NCBI GenBank assembly: GCA_014155875.1
Contig: JACEFZ010028312.1
Location: forward strand, 579,588-643,587
From: Cepaea nemoralis
Taxonomy: Eukaryota > Mollusca > Gastropoda > Stylommatophora > Helicidae
Length of the DNA stretch: 64,000 bases
Reading direction: 5' to 3'
Shown: piece by piece, positions 1 through 48,223 of the stretch
Position numbering within the stretch: the stretch's first letter is position 1
Layout of the letters: every line of letters starts with the position of its first letter
Made by a program: the position numbers and the translations under genes
The notes under the pieces: model-generated
Seen by the model: the letters and a program-made list of their open reading frames with translations, nothing else
Database searches by the model: none
Told to the model about the DNA's origin: nothing

Positions 1-190
1 AGAGGTCAGCGTGTCTGACCTGGACATGCATTTATGTCAGGTTTGATACCTCTTGACAGATTCCATCCACGGTCAAGGGCTCAGTCTATGCGTGGGTAGA
101 TTTTCTTTTCTTACAATTTTGCCAGTGCACCAGTCTTACAGCCCACACTTTACGTGTTCAAACTGCTGTGGGATTTTAAACATGCACAAA
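1..190. other. Unassigned leading sequence
   Basis: No gene or repeat recognised before the 33-bp satellite begins at about 200. Confidence 0.4.
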
Positions 191-194
191 AAAC

Positions 195-1240
195 CTGTTT
201 GCTGCCCTGATCAAAGTACAGGATCTCCTATGTATTGCCCTTATCCAAGTACAGGACCTTCTATGTGTTGCCCTTATCAAAGTACAGGATCTCCTATGTG
301 TTGTCCTTAACCAAGTACAGGATCTCTTTTTGTTGCCCTTATCCAAGTACAGGACCTAATATGTGCTGTCCTTAACCAAGTACAGGACCTCTTTTTGTTG
401 CCCTTATCCATGAGCAGGACCTCCTATGTGTTGCCCTTATCCATGAGCAGGACCTCCTATGTGTTGCCCTTATCCAAGTACAGGACCTCTTTATGTTGCC
501 CTTATCCATGAGCAGGACCTCCTATGTGTTGCCCTTATCCATGAGCAGGACCTCCTATGTGTTGCCCTTATCCAAGTACAGGACCTAATATGTGCTGTCC
601 TTATCCAAGTACAGGACCTAATATGTGCTGTCCTTATCCAAGTACAGGACCTAATATGTGATGTCCTTAACCAAGTACAGGACCTCTTTTTGTTGCCCTT
701 ATCTATGTACATGATCTAATATGTGCTGTCCTTAACCAAGTACAGGACCTCCTATGTGTTGCCCTTATCCATGTACAGGACCTCCTATGTGTTGCCATTA
801 TCCAAGTACAGGACCTCCTATGCGTTGCCCTTATCCAAGTACAGGACCTCTTTTTGTTGCCCTTATCCATGTACAGGACCTCCTATGTGTTGCCCTTATC
901 CAGGTACAGGACCTCTTATGTGTTGCCCTTATCCAAGTACAGGACCTCTTTTTGTTGCCCTTATCCATGTACAGGACCTCCTATGTGTTGCCCTTATCCA
1001 AGTACAGGACCTCTTTTTGATGCCCTTATCCATGTACAGGACCTCCTATGTGTTGCCCTTATCCAAGTACAGGACCTCCTATGTGTTGCCCTTATCCAAG
1101 TACAGGACCTCTTTTTGTTGCCCTTATCCATGTACAGGACCTCCTATGTGTTGCCCTTATCCAAGTACAGGACCTCCTATGTGTTGCCTTATCCAAGTAC
1201 AGGACCTCTTTTTGTTGCTTTTATCCAAGTACAGACCATT
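195..1240. repeat. 33-bp tandem satellite
   Basis: About 31 copies of a 33-bp unit built on TTATCCAAGTACAGGACCTC followed by a variable CTATGTGTTG or TTTTTGTTG part. Variants read CATGTACAGG or CATGAGCAGG. Because 33 is divisible by three and units rarely carry stops, long open frames appear on the plus strand; these are repeat artefacts. The array stops where retrotransposon A1 begins. Confidence 0.95.
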
Positions 1241-3228
1241 CCAAGATAAGCGGCTACAGAATCATTACGATGCAGAACACTGTTGGCAAGCTACTGGAGA
1301 AAATTGTAGCACACAGACTTGCTTGTGACTTGGAACAGCACGGCTGCTTCCCGCCCACACTTGGAGGATACAGACGTAACAAAGATTCATGGCTGAATGC
1401 GGCAGTCTTTGCTCAAGATGTTTACGAAGGATTTCAGGTCAGAGAAGAGGCATGTGCAGCCGCCATAGACTTAGAGGACGCATACAATAGAGTATCCTTC
1501 GAGCACTTGATGCAAACCCTCCTCAGACTGAAAGTGCACCCTCACCTTGTACGATGGATAGCTGCAGTTCTGCTCCAAAGGAAGGTGGTGTTAAGATGCG
1601 GGAGTTGGTCTTCTGAGCCGATAACGATATGTCCAGGATTGCCGCAGGGTTCACCACTGTCACCAGTACTATTCAACGCGTATACGGTGCCGATCACTGA
1701 ACAACAGTTGGACGGGAGGGGTAGGACTCTATCATTTGCTGACGACATTCTCGTGTACCGACAGGGTCGAGATAGACAGGTGGTTACAAATGATATGCAG
1801 GGCGAACTAGATCGAATTTCCTCATGGTGTGCTGATGCCGATGCCCTTGTCAACCCTGCAAAGGCATCGGTTACATGGTTCTCCCTAAACAACCATATTG
1901 TGAACACAGGCCTGCCGGCAGTAAGAATGGATGGGAGCCTTTTGAGTAGAACCCAGTCAATAACATATCTTGGCGTGAGGCTTGATCGAAGCCTATCCTT
2001 CAGAGATCATGTCGATTATGTTATAATGAAATCTCGAAAAGGTTTGTCAGCAATGAGAGTCATGGCGGCTGCCAATATCGAGCAAAGACTGCTAATACTT
2101 CTGTTCCAGGGACTGGTGCTTTCACGCATCGAGTATGCCCTGGCCATCCTCACTGTCAGCCCTACACAGATTGGAAAACTTGAAAAGGCACAAAACGAAG
2201 CCATGCGCATCATTTTGGGCTGCACGAAAGACGCAATGAGATACTTCCTTGACTTCCCGACAATGGAACACAGGATCAAGATCTGGAGAGCTCGTGCATA
2301 CTTAAAAATAAGTGCAGATGAACAGCACCCTCTGCATGACGCTATATTCAGAGAAAATGGTGACAGGCTAAAGAGAGGCAAATCATGGATGGGTCGGGCG
2401 GAAGATGTCGTCAGACAGGTCTGCAGTCTTACCAGTATCAACCCCGGCAAGGAATGGGTGCCGGTGCCTCCAGCTTTTAAGTGCACTTTCTCCTGCATTA
2501 TCACACTCGACAGACGGTGCAGAGAGCAGAACCCTGTCGCTGTCAATGCAGAAGTCAACGCGCTCATCTATGAACACTCAGATAGCCCCGAAGTGCTCAT
2601 CTATACAGATGGATCTGTTGTAAAGCAGCAGAGAAGTGCGTGGGCATTTACAGCCCATTCAGCAGGCCGAACCGTTCAAGAATCCAGTGGTGCCCATTCT
2701 ATGACCACGAGCAGCATGACGATGGAGGTGATGGCAATTACACAGGCTTTTATATGGCTGGAATCACAGCATTATACCAACGTGTGTGTACTAAGACGAG
2801 CTGATAAACTGGCTGGCTCTGCACCCCCTGTAGATGGCCAGCCCATGGATCGTGCCGATGGTATTAACGTCCTTAAAGATATGGCGAGAACAGAGGACTT
2901 TGACGTCAGTGAATCCACATCGCTGTCCAGGATGAAAGACTTGGGAGTAAGAATCGGCACAGCCAGACGCGAGAGGTACATCGGGAAAACAAGGCGCCTC
3001 GTTAACCAACACAGAACTGGCACTATTAGCCACCGGACGCTGATGCATGTGCTATGGACATGTCCGGAGTGCAATGAAGATACTCCAACTGATAACCTTA
3101 GTGTAAACCCACAAGGCCTAGCCTGGTCCATTTACCTAGAAATTCTTATAGCCATTTCTGATTTTCCTGGAATAGATGGCACCCTTTATTTTGAGAGATG
3201 TCGCTCTCCAGTCACGCCACGTAGGTAG
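1233..3228 (+). pseudogene. Retrotransposon A1: RT and RNase H remnant
   Basis: Non-LTR retrotransposon ORF2 fragment, 5' truncated at the satellite border, so endonuclease and RT start are missing. Reverse transcriptase is visible: MQNTVGKLLEKIV, AAIDLEDAYNRV, GLPQGSPLSPVLFN and the catalytic FADD (about 1736). RNase H starts with LIYTDGSV near 2600, but the segment between the second Asp region and ADKLAGSA is deleted in frame by about 70 residues compared with the sister copy at 52553-54404. A CPEC cysteine motif follows near 3062. The frame is otherwise open to TAG at 3226. Enzymatically dead; family is an RNase H-bearing non-LTR lineage. Confidence 0.88.
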
Positions 3229-3423
3229 TTAAACAGTTAGTAACATAAAGCTTTGGTCTGCATGTTCCTGGGGTCCAGAAGGGAAGCAAAGAATAGTAAC
3301 ACTAACCTACCATGTGTGTCATAAGAGTCAACTAAGGAGGACTGGCATGTAACTGGCCGCCTCATCTCATTTAAAACTCCACGCAACCAACCATAAACAA
3401 GTCAAGAAAGGGCTTGGCGTTAA

Positions 3424-4454
3424 TCTATATCTATAAAACAAAGTGTATGTATATATGTATATATGTATGTATGTAAATATGTATGTCCTTTATTTGTTCG
3501 CGAACGGCCCATCCGATTGAGATGAAATTTTTTACACGCCTTCCTTTCATTCCAGAGCTGTCAACTGTCATAGTTTTTTTTTCTTCTTCCTCCTCCTCCC
3601 CCTCCCAAAATACGTACGTAAATATATGATGATGATGATGAAAGAATCCCCGAACCAAAACGCTAGGGAAAGGGAAGAAAATGACGTGACTACACAGAAT
3701 CGTCACACGGCAATCATCATCATCAAGTGCCGTGCCGGCTGGCGTAGGCGTTCATGGCTCTCCGTAGATCTCAGTCTTTGGTTTTTTGGATCAACTCTGC
3801 TGCTGATATTCCTCCATGCCACGGCAATATCAATAACAATTCATCTTTTTATGTGTAAGGAAGTTATCTACAGTCGTGTAGAAGGGAAGAACTAGACGAG
3901 TATGAATTCGGAATGGCGAACTCTCTCCTCCTCCCTTCTCCTTCTCCTCCTCCCCCCTTCTCCCTCTTCCTCCTCCTCCTCTCCACCCTCCACATTCCTC
4001 CTCCTCCTCATCCCTCCCTCTACCTCCTCCTCCCTTCACATTCCTCCTCACTCTACCTCCCCCCCTCCTCCCTTCACATTCCTCCTCTCTCCGCCTCCCT
4101 CTACCTCCTCCTCCCCCTGCGTTCTCCTCCTCCCTCTTCCTCCTACATTTACCCAAGACAGACAGACAGATAGTCGGGAACGGGATCTTATATGACTACT
4201 TATATAATTTAAATGAGATGCTCTCCACCATGGGCTGGGCCGGGTCAGACAGACAGATAGACAGACAGTCGGGAACGGGAACTTATATGACTACTTATAT
4301 GAATTAAATGAGATGCTCCCCACCAGGAGTTGGGCGATGCCGGGCCGGGTCAGACAGATAGACAGTCGGGAACGGGAACTTATATGACTACTTATATGAA
4401 TTAAATTAGATGCCCCCCATCAGGGACTGGGCGAAGCCGGGCCGGGTCTGCTAG
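3424..4454 (+). mobile_element. Helitron-like non-autonomous element a
   Basis: Starts TCTATATCTATAAAAC directly after an A and ends CTAG directly before a T, the A/T insertion preference and TC...CTRR ends of Helitrons. The 5' part carries the conserved phrase CGAACGGCCCATCCGATTGA. A polypyrimidine tract occupies about 3921-4145. The 3' part has three copies of an about 100-bp module (TTATATGACTACTTATATGA ... GGGCGAAGCCGGGCCGGGTC) joined by CAGA/GATA repeats. GGC-GAA-GCC near the end can form the short terminal hairpin. No transposase gene. Confidence 0.75.
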
Positions 4455-4465
4455 TTGATTTATAG

Positions 4466-4760
4466 AAGTTAGTTGCATATCCTTCCCAGGACGTGGCAGC
4501 CAACCCCAGCATATCTTGGCTGTTCGTGATTCCTGGACAAGTTTACCATTGCTTTCTGAACGACCGACTCCCATACCATTTCATTAAAAAAAACCAACGC
4601 AAGGCGGTCTGCAGCTAAATCTCCCGTAGCTGTGTTTTGAACGCAGTATGCGAGATTACGAACTGCGTCCATAACCCTTTCGCCACCGAGCGGGCTGTTG
4701 ATTGATAGCCTATGATCTATTTGGAGATGAGGGGCAGTAGAAGAATACAAAGCTTCTTAA
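4466..4760 (-). repeat. SINE family B, minus orientation
   Basis: Dispersed repeat shared with copies at 11160-11385, 39240-39480 and 55080-55290 (plus) and 30440-30690 and 41445-41570 (minus). Shared text includes GAAACACAGC and, on the element strand, AAAGCAATGGCAAACTA. The 55-kb copy has a tRNA-like head (CTCCGTGGCTAACGG). Confidence 0.7.
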
Positions 4761-4849
4761 CATATTCTGTGGCAAACAAAAAGGGATGGTGGAAATGGGA
4801 AGTAGGGGTGTGTCAGTTATGATTAAAACAGTTGATATAGTAGCAGACA

Positions 4850-5850
4850 TCTATATATATAAAAGACAATGTATGTAGGGATGTATTTGATGCGTTCCAT
4901 CCGATTGAGATGAAATTTTCTACAGGTTTTCTTTTCATTCCCGTGCAGCCAACTGTCATAGTTTGTTAGTGTACAATCAGCTATTTACTTACTAAAATTT
5001 AATATTTATATATAACGAGGGGTTTAACTTAAGAAAAGTTATTTCAAGGGGCATAACTTTTAATAGCATTGCTATATATTTTATATATAGATTGTTGCAT
5101 TGTTTTCAAAGGTTTATAAACTCTTTGTCTACAGTTATTTACAGGCATATGCGTTATAATAAATAATGATATAATCTTTATGGCATTTTCAAAGTTTTCA
5201 TAAAAATAATGCATCTATTTAAATAGTGAAAATTTTCTAACTCTTCTTTTTATGTTTAAAGAAGTTATCTACAGTCATGTAGGTGATTAAAAACAGTTTT
5301 CATTAAAAAAATAATGGATGGTGTGTGGAAGGACATTCTTAAGTTAATTTTTTTTTGTTATATGAATTTAATGAGACGCTCCCCGCCAGGAGCTGGGCGA
5401 AGCCGCACCGGGTCAGATAGATAGACAGACAGACATATAGTCGGGAACGGGAGCTTATATGACTACTTATATGAATTAAATGAGATGCTCCCAACCAGAG
5501 GCTGGGCAAAGCCGGGCCGGGCCAGACAGATAGTCGGGAATGGAAGCTTATATGACTACTTATACGAATTAAATGAGATGCTCCCCACCAGGGCCTGGTC
5601 GGACAGACAGATAGACAGACAGGAACGGGAGTTTATGACTACTTATATGAATTAAATGAGATGCTCCCCACCAGGGACTGGGTGAAGCCGGGTCAGACAG
5701 ATAGTCGGGAACGGGAGCTTATATGACTACTTATATGAATTAAATGAGATGCTCCCCACCAGGAGCTGGGTGAAGCCGGGCAGGGTCAGACAGACAAGCA
5801 GACAGATAGATGGATCCCCGCCAGGGGCTGGGCGAAGCCGGGCCAGCTAG
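4850..5850 (+). mobile_element. Helitron-like non-autonomous element b
   Basis: Starts TCTATATATATAAAAG after A4849 and ends CTAG (5847-5850) before T. The 5' region shares CATCCGATTGAGATGAAATT with elements a, c and d. The interior is AT-rich. The last 500 bp hold six copies of the 3' module ending in GGGCGAAGCCGGGCC, separated by GACA/GATA repeats. No coding sequence. Confidence 0.75.
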
Positions 5851-6486
5851 TGTATTATAATACAATAACAACATTCCGGCAATATAAAAGCCCATGGCAG
5901 ATACAGGAAGTCACTTAAGATGATTAATCATCCCTTGGCACATAATCAGTTACAATTCTTCAACATTTGAATCTGTACAAGTCTTGAAACAGTCCAACAT
6001 CTCATGGAAGATGTCTTGTGTGCCGCAAATGTTCCCATTTGTCTAGTTAGCTATATCAAGTCAATGCTAACAAATAGTAAATCAAGAAGGGAAAATGGGC
6101 AGTTCATGGATGAGATTGAAGGGGATAAGACAATGGGTAAGATCCGCAAGTTACAGACAAATTAGTAGAAACCAGCAGCCTACCTCTCGTGGCATGCTAG
6201 GTACTGATAGTTTGAACTGGACTGAAAATGCCAGGAATGCATATGGGGGAGGGAAGAGAGAAATACAGAAGTATCCACAGCTAATAATGGATAACTTATC
6301 CAAGGGATATTATAAACAGTGCACTTCTGGGTCTGTGCATGAAGTAAAAGGAGTGAGTGGGGTTTCATTGCAAAATCACTAGAACTTAAAATAGGGAGTC
6401 TGGGATGTGCCACTACAAAATCTAGCATGAGAATGAAAGTTGAGGTTGTGACATGACAACCTCCCAATAGTTGGAGGGCAGCACAG
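5851..6486. other. No recognisable feature
   Basis: AT-rich single-copy-looking sequence. Short open frames (for example 6095-6382) show no known motif and I do not call them genes. Confidence 0.4.
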
Positions 6487-6810
6487 CATGATGGACTCAA
6501 GAGAATGTGCTGGAATCAAGAGCATGTAAAGGACTCAAGAGAAAGTGATGGACTCAAGAGCAAGTGATGGACTCAAGAGCATGTAAAGGACTCAAGAGCA
6601 AGTGATGGACTCAAGAGAATGTGATGGAATCAAGAGCATGTAAAGGACTCAAGAGAAAGTGATGAAAGTGATGGACTCAAGAGAATGTGATGGACTCAAG
6701 AGCAAGTGATGGACTCAAGAGCATGTAAAGGACTCAAGAGCAAGTGATGGACTCAAGAGAATGTGATGGAATCAAGAGCATGTAAAGGACTCAAGAGCAT
6801 GTGGTGGAAT
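6487..6810. repeat. 19-bp tandem array
   Basis: About 17 copies of TGATGGACTCAAGAGCAAG and close variants (TAAAGGACTCAAGAGCATG). The order of variant types itself recurs, suggesting higher-order duplication. Confidence 0.9.
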
Positions 6811-7324
6811 TAATGCTGTGGAAAGCAGAAACTGGCATGTTCCAAGTGGTCTGGCTTGCCAAGCTCAACAAGGTGCAGGCTGTAAGAATATTATAGATTT
6901 TCTACCTACGGCAAGCAGGTGTGAGGGGGAACGAAGCAGGCAGACAGACACACTGGCTGCTGCTGCCCCTCGGGATGAAAAGCTACTTTACAATAAGGAT
7001 AATGTGGTGAGGTGAAGTCTCCTTAAGACCGGCTAAAGTAGCTGTGTGAGACGTCCTGAATAATTAATAACATACAAGGTATGCAAACACAACAGCAGTG
7101 AGGACAAACATTTCCTTTAATATAGTCATTGCAATCTTGGTATAGATGACATGGGAATAAACTGTTGGGGCAGGTTATGCTGGGCTATACAAAGGATCAA
7201 TAAAACTGAGTATGCAATATGTAACATACAATATTGCAACAAAAAAAAGTAAAGGACCATTTTCATTTGCATGATCTAAGAGTACTGGGCATAGGGTGCT
7301 AGCCCGAGTCATTGTATAGACCAA

Positions 7325-7655
7325 TCAAGCAGGACGTGACGATTCCTTGGGTGAGCCCAGTACCAGAGCGCTATGTGTCGGCTCTGTAATTATGGAAGCC
7401 TCCTTGGATGGCGGGAAATGCCCATGGTCTGCCCTTGAAGGCTGACCGGGATGTCTTCGGCTGTTCTAAATGGGCCAGCTGGGATGGGGGATATCACAAC
7501 AGTGAGAGTCAAATGTCCTACGAAACCCTCGGGAAGGTTAACCCGGTCAACAAATGCCCGCAGAAGTCGGATGTCTCAGCCTAATGGCGGAAGAATGCAG
7601 CTCTACTGTAAACAGGATAACGCAATCACATCCAAATAAACTCTACGGATGAACG
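7325..7655 (+). mobile_element. LINE-N 3' UTR fragment
   Basis: Matches the 3' end of the LINE at 24328-29537 (CAGGACGTGACGATTCCTTG through GGAAGGTTAACCCGGTCAAC to ATGAACGCAGAAG). A 5'-truncated copy lacking coding sequence. Confidence 0.8.
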
Positions 7656-7669
7656 CAGAAGTATAGACC

Positions 7670-7850
7670 AATCAAGGCATGACACATTGTGTCAGCTCTT
7701 ACTTCCCAGGTCATTCTCTGGTACCGACTAGGCTGGGCTGACCCGAAAGTCCAGATCAATTTTAAAAATCTGCCTCGATGTGAATCCGATTCCATGACTG
7801 CGATCAGCAGGCATGCATGCTAAGTCACTGCGCTACTGCAGCTCACTAGG
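7670..7850 (-). repeat. SINE family D, minus orientation
   Basis: On the minus strand it opens with a tRNA-like head (GCAGTAGCGCAGTGAC) and continues into the body shared with copies near 9725, 10465, 23500, 51185 and 51425 (TTCCCAGG, GGGCTGACC). Confidence 0.6.
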
Positions 7851-8640
7851 CTAGGCTATTGTAAAAGGAATATGTTTTAGACAAAACTAAAATATGAAAG
7901 GAAAACAAATAAAACAGTTGACTAGCCATACAATACAAAATACTGGTTTACTGTCTCCACAGACACTTCTAGAGGAAATGCACTCTAAATTTATGAACAA
8001 ACAACAAAAATTATAGCACAGCGTAAGCCATGAATAATGTCAGACCAATCATACAAACTTGTATATAAAACATTATCCACAAAAACACTTGTCCAGACAT
8101 TATGACCACACATACACCACTTTCATAAAGAAACATATCAGACAGCCTCACAATATCCCTCATGTGCAAGAGGGAATATTGTACAACATATTCCTGAGAG
8201 CAAACACAACAGTTACATTCTGAAGCAAACTACACCACAACCATAGAAGACTACAAATCAAAATCTAAATGCATTAATGCAGACACTTATATTAAATTAT
8301 CATTATTTAACAATTGCAAAAGGTCAACTGCCTGTTTTCAATAAGCCAACATAATGCCAATATACTTTAGCAACTCTAACATTTCAGTATGAAATATATC
8401 AGTAACAATTTTAAACTGAGCATTTTGGTCCCACACTTTCATCTCCACATCACTGTACATTCAAGGAGGAATGTCTTACAATGCCAGGGTGACATGTAGG
8501 AAAAACAATATAGGAATGTAGATAAATATATCTATCAACAAAAGAAGCGGAAATTATTAATACAATTAAATGCTGTAATATATTTGTCATGACAAATAAA
8601 ATGAACACACTTTCTATATATGTCCATGGCCCACTACTAA
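7851..8640. other. No recognisable feature
   Basis: AT-rich sequence without gene or repeat that I can identify. Confidence 0.4.
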
Positions 8641-8990
8641 AGCAGACTAAAGTGTCTGAACATTTGGCCGGCTGAGAGATAGTTTCAGCAAATACTGAGA
8701 ACAGTGAAGGTCAGGCTAATTAACCATATGCACATGTGGATTGGCGCTGCAGACAGCAGACTACATACTCCAAGACTGCTCAAAATACAACATATCTAGA
8801 CCTAGAGAATCAACTGTGGAAGATACACTCCATGGGCCACTGAGTGAACTAAAAACAGTGAAATTCATACAAGAGACAACATTGCAGTTATAGACAAATT
8901 CAAGTGAATGAAAAAAGGTCTGAAAGGTCAACCAGAAGCAGTCTGCCACTGGGGTGAGCATTGTGTGGATGTGGCATGCATGTCACTGTG
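8640..8990 (+). pseudogene. LINE ORF2 C-terminal relic
   Basis: Decayed C-terminus of a LINE ORF2: the sequence CTCCAAGACTGCTCAAAATA corresponds to the LQDCxKY cysteine motif after RNase H, and GAAGATACACTCCATGGGCC to the following EDTLHGPL. A close relative is at 23036-23235. Stops and indels throughout. Confidence 0.6.
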
Positions 8991-9337
8991 AGATGACTTG
9001 CACTGAACATTATGTTTCTTCAGACACTGGCCAGCTGGCAACTTTCATAATTCAATCAACTGGAATGAATAACAACATTGCTTTGAGCAAATTACACCGG
9101 CCAGGTCAGTCCTCCTAATTAATTATTTACAGCTCAACTAGATCTCACTGCCCAACTAGATCTCACTGCCGAGTGAGCAAACAAGAAAACAAATGTAGTG
9201 TTAAGGATAGCAAAGGGGTGATCTTTCCAGGACAATCATTCATAGGGGTGTGAGGTAATAGACTATCCATACACTAGGTCACTGCACGATGAAGACAGGT
9301 GACCAGCTGCCTTCCACACATTGTATCTGTACCAGGG

Positions 9338-9697
9338 GCAGATGTGGCACCCCTGTATAGAAGGCTGAATTAAACTATACCTAAAATGTGGCGCCCATGT
9401 ACAGAAGGCTGAATTAAACTATACCTAAAATGTGGCGCCCATGTACAGAAGGCTGAATTAAACTATACCTAAAATGTGGCACCCATGTACAGAAGGTTGA
9501 ATTAAACTATACCTAAAATGTGGCACCCATGTACAGAAGGCTGAATTAAACTATACCTAAAATGTGGCATCCATGTACAGAAGGCTGAATTAAACTATAC
9601 CTAAAATGTGGCACCCATGTACAGAAGGTTGAATTAAACTATACCTAAAATGTAGCATCCATGTACAGAAGGCTGAATTAAACTATACCTAAAATGT
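9338..9697. repeat. 44-bp tandem array
   Basis: Eight copies of a 44-bp unit (AAAATGTGGC then CCATGTACAGAAGG then CTGAATTAAACTATACCT). Variants differ at GCGCCC/GCACCC/GCATCC and GGCTGA/GGTTGA. Confidence 0.93.
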
Positions 9698-9724
9698 TGT
9701 GTCAATAAAGTCATGTACACTATG

Positions 9725-9890
9725 CCGCCAAGCCTTGAGGTGTATATGGTGCTAGACTCATATTTTCACAATCAATACTCAAGGGATGAGGTGATCCATA
9801 TCACACCGGCAACCTTTACCTCCCAGAACATTCTGTGGTGACCACTTGAGGCTGGATCGCTCTGACAGAACAGGTACATGTGATAAAATA
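9725..9890 (-). repeat. SINE family D fragment
   Basis: Shares GTATATGGTG, the GATGAGGTGA block and the CCTTTACCTCCCAGAACATT block with the copies at 10465-10690 and 51425-51660. The tRNA-like head is not recognisable. Confidence 0.55.
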
Positions 9891-10464
9891 TCCCAGCAAA
9901 GAGGATGGGATCACTGGGTACTGAAGGAAAGTGTGCTGGCCAGTTCTCTCAGTGGTCAACAAAAATTGTCAACAGGCAACTGAACTCAGACCACTAGACT
10001 GGTAAGCCAGAAACAATGCACAACGTTATAAATGTACGTTTTTTTTTCCACCCTAAGAAACTGAAGAAGAAAAAATGTGCAGATTGTATTCACAAAGAAG
10101 AAAAAAAAAGCAGCAATAGAAACAGAAATATAGCAGAAGTTAAACTGAAATGTTATGTCATACAATTGTCCATACACTGCTGTAGTACAGGTTGAGATCA
10201 TTCACAAGCATGGTAAAAATGCACAAACAAACATATTTAACTACTAAAAGATTCTTGATGCACTGAACTGCTGCATGTCAATTTATGTTTCCATGCTGAG
10301 ATCTTGTATGAGCAGGCAATATATGAAAGGAGTGCACCTTGGCAGTGTCAAGCATTTAAACGATGCATTACCTGATCATTATTCTCTAGCGTATGATCAC
10401 TACAGATGATGGGGGATCTAAAAAAAATAGCCCTGCCCAGATCTATAAGTAATTCTGTGGTAAG

Positions 10465-10690
10465 ACAAGGTGTATTGGGTATATGGTGCCTGCCCCATAT
10501 GTTTTAACCAATCTACAATCACAGGGTGATGTCATCAATGTTTTGGCACCTTTACTTCCCAGGGAACTTCCCAGCGCCCAATTTAGGATGGGTTGACCTG
10601 GCAGCCTAGGACGCTGGAAAAAAATCTGTCTTGAAGAAGACTTGAACACACATGCCCATCAGGCAAGCGTGCTACTGAACTCCCAACTCT
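10465..10690 (-). repeat. SINE family D, minus orientation
   Basis: Contains GTATATGGTGCC, TTTACTTCCCAGG and GGGTTGACCTGGCAGCC, as in the 51.4-kb copy. The minus-strand head is tRNA-like (TAGCACGCTTGCCTGATGGG). Confidence 0.65.
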
Positions 10691-10699
10691 ATAGTGGAT

Positions 10700-11159
10700 G
10701 TGTTTAAAAATTTTTGTGGCAACAGAAAGTTGGGAGACTGAAATAAATTTTTCACAGAAAAAGAAGTCAAAAGCCAACAGTTACACTGCACGTACAAATA
10801 AATGATTCCCGTTCTTTCTCTAAATAAAAGCTACAAGATGTATATGGGGAGATGCTTGCTTGTCTGTTGTTCTTTAGGCTACAGTGCTAACCAATCATGG
10901 ACAGATGTAACATTTGACTGCCCTCAAATAAACTCAGAAATACTGGGGATCTAAAGTTATGAACACATCTCTCATACAGTCAGGCAAGACTGCCTAGCTC
11001 AACACTATGCAACCACTCAGAAATTCAATAAAATTGTAAATATCAAATAGTTAAACATTCAAGGTAATTTGTCATTCTACAGAAAAATAACGATTCTCAG
11101 GCAAATATAGCTTCTTGCACAATCACTACTGATGTATACTAACATATGGCTACCAGGCA
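10700..11159. other. No recognisable feature
   Basis: Downstream flank of FPGS; no gene or clear repeat identified. Confidence 0.4.
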
Positions 11160-11385
11160 AAAGGTTTAATGCAATTTGTAATCCCGCATATCGCGTTTGA
11201 AACACAGCTGCAGGCAATTTGGAAGCAGACCGCCTTGCATTGGTTCCCATACAATGGTATGAGTGCCAGATGTTCGGAAAGCAATGGCAAACTACTAAAG
11301 GTAAACTTGCCAAAAATCATAAACAGCCGAACAATTCTGTGGTTGACTGCCACGGCCTATAAAAGATATGCAACTAACTTTTTTA
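11160..11385 (+). repeat. SINE family B, plus orientation
   Basis: Carries GTTTGAAACACAGCTGC, GAAAGCAATGGCAAACTACT and the CTATAAAAGATATGCAACTA tail shared with other B copies. It lies about 350 bp past the FPGS stop and could be within the 3' UTR. Confidence 0.7.
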
Positions 11386-11735
11386 ATACTAACATATGCT
11401 CATTTACTTTCAACAGTGTCTTGTTTGGTCTCTTGGCTTTTTTACAATGAAAGGAAACTTGAGCTGAAAGGTGTTGTTGAATGCATCTTTGTTACAATTA
11501 TGTTAGATCACAGGCTACCCTACCCATCACAACTTGATCTGCTGCAGTTAATATCTTTCAATGAGTAGAGTCACAGTATAATTTCTAATTAGCTAATATC
11601 AGCCGAAGGTTGCTTTGTGCTAAAAGGCATAAATGGTTATAAACCAAACAATTGACCGCCACAAGATGCACCACATCTTAATACTGCATCCAGCACATGA
11701 AACAAAAATAGCACCCAGTCCAATGGAATATCAGT

Positions 11736-48223
<36,488 letters not shown>

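Noticed and set aside
53..1328. Open frames up to 201 codons in the first kilobase
   Set aside because: 33-bp satellite with no stop in several frames.
3830..4195. Open frames rich in Glu/Gly/Arg or Ser/Pro/Leu near 4 kb
   Set aside because: The polypyrimidine tract of Helitron-like element a read on either strand.
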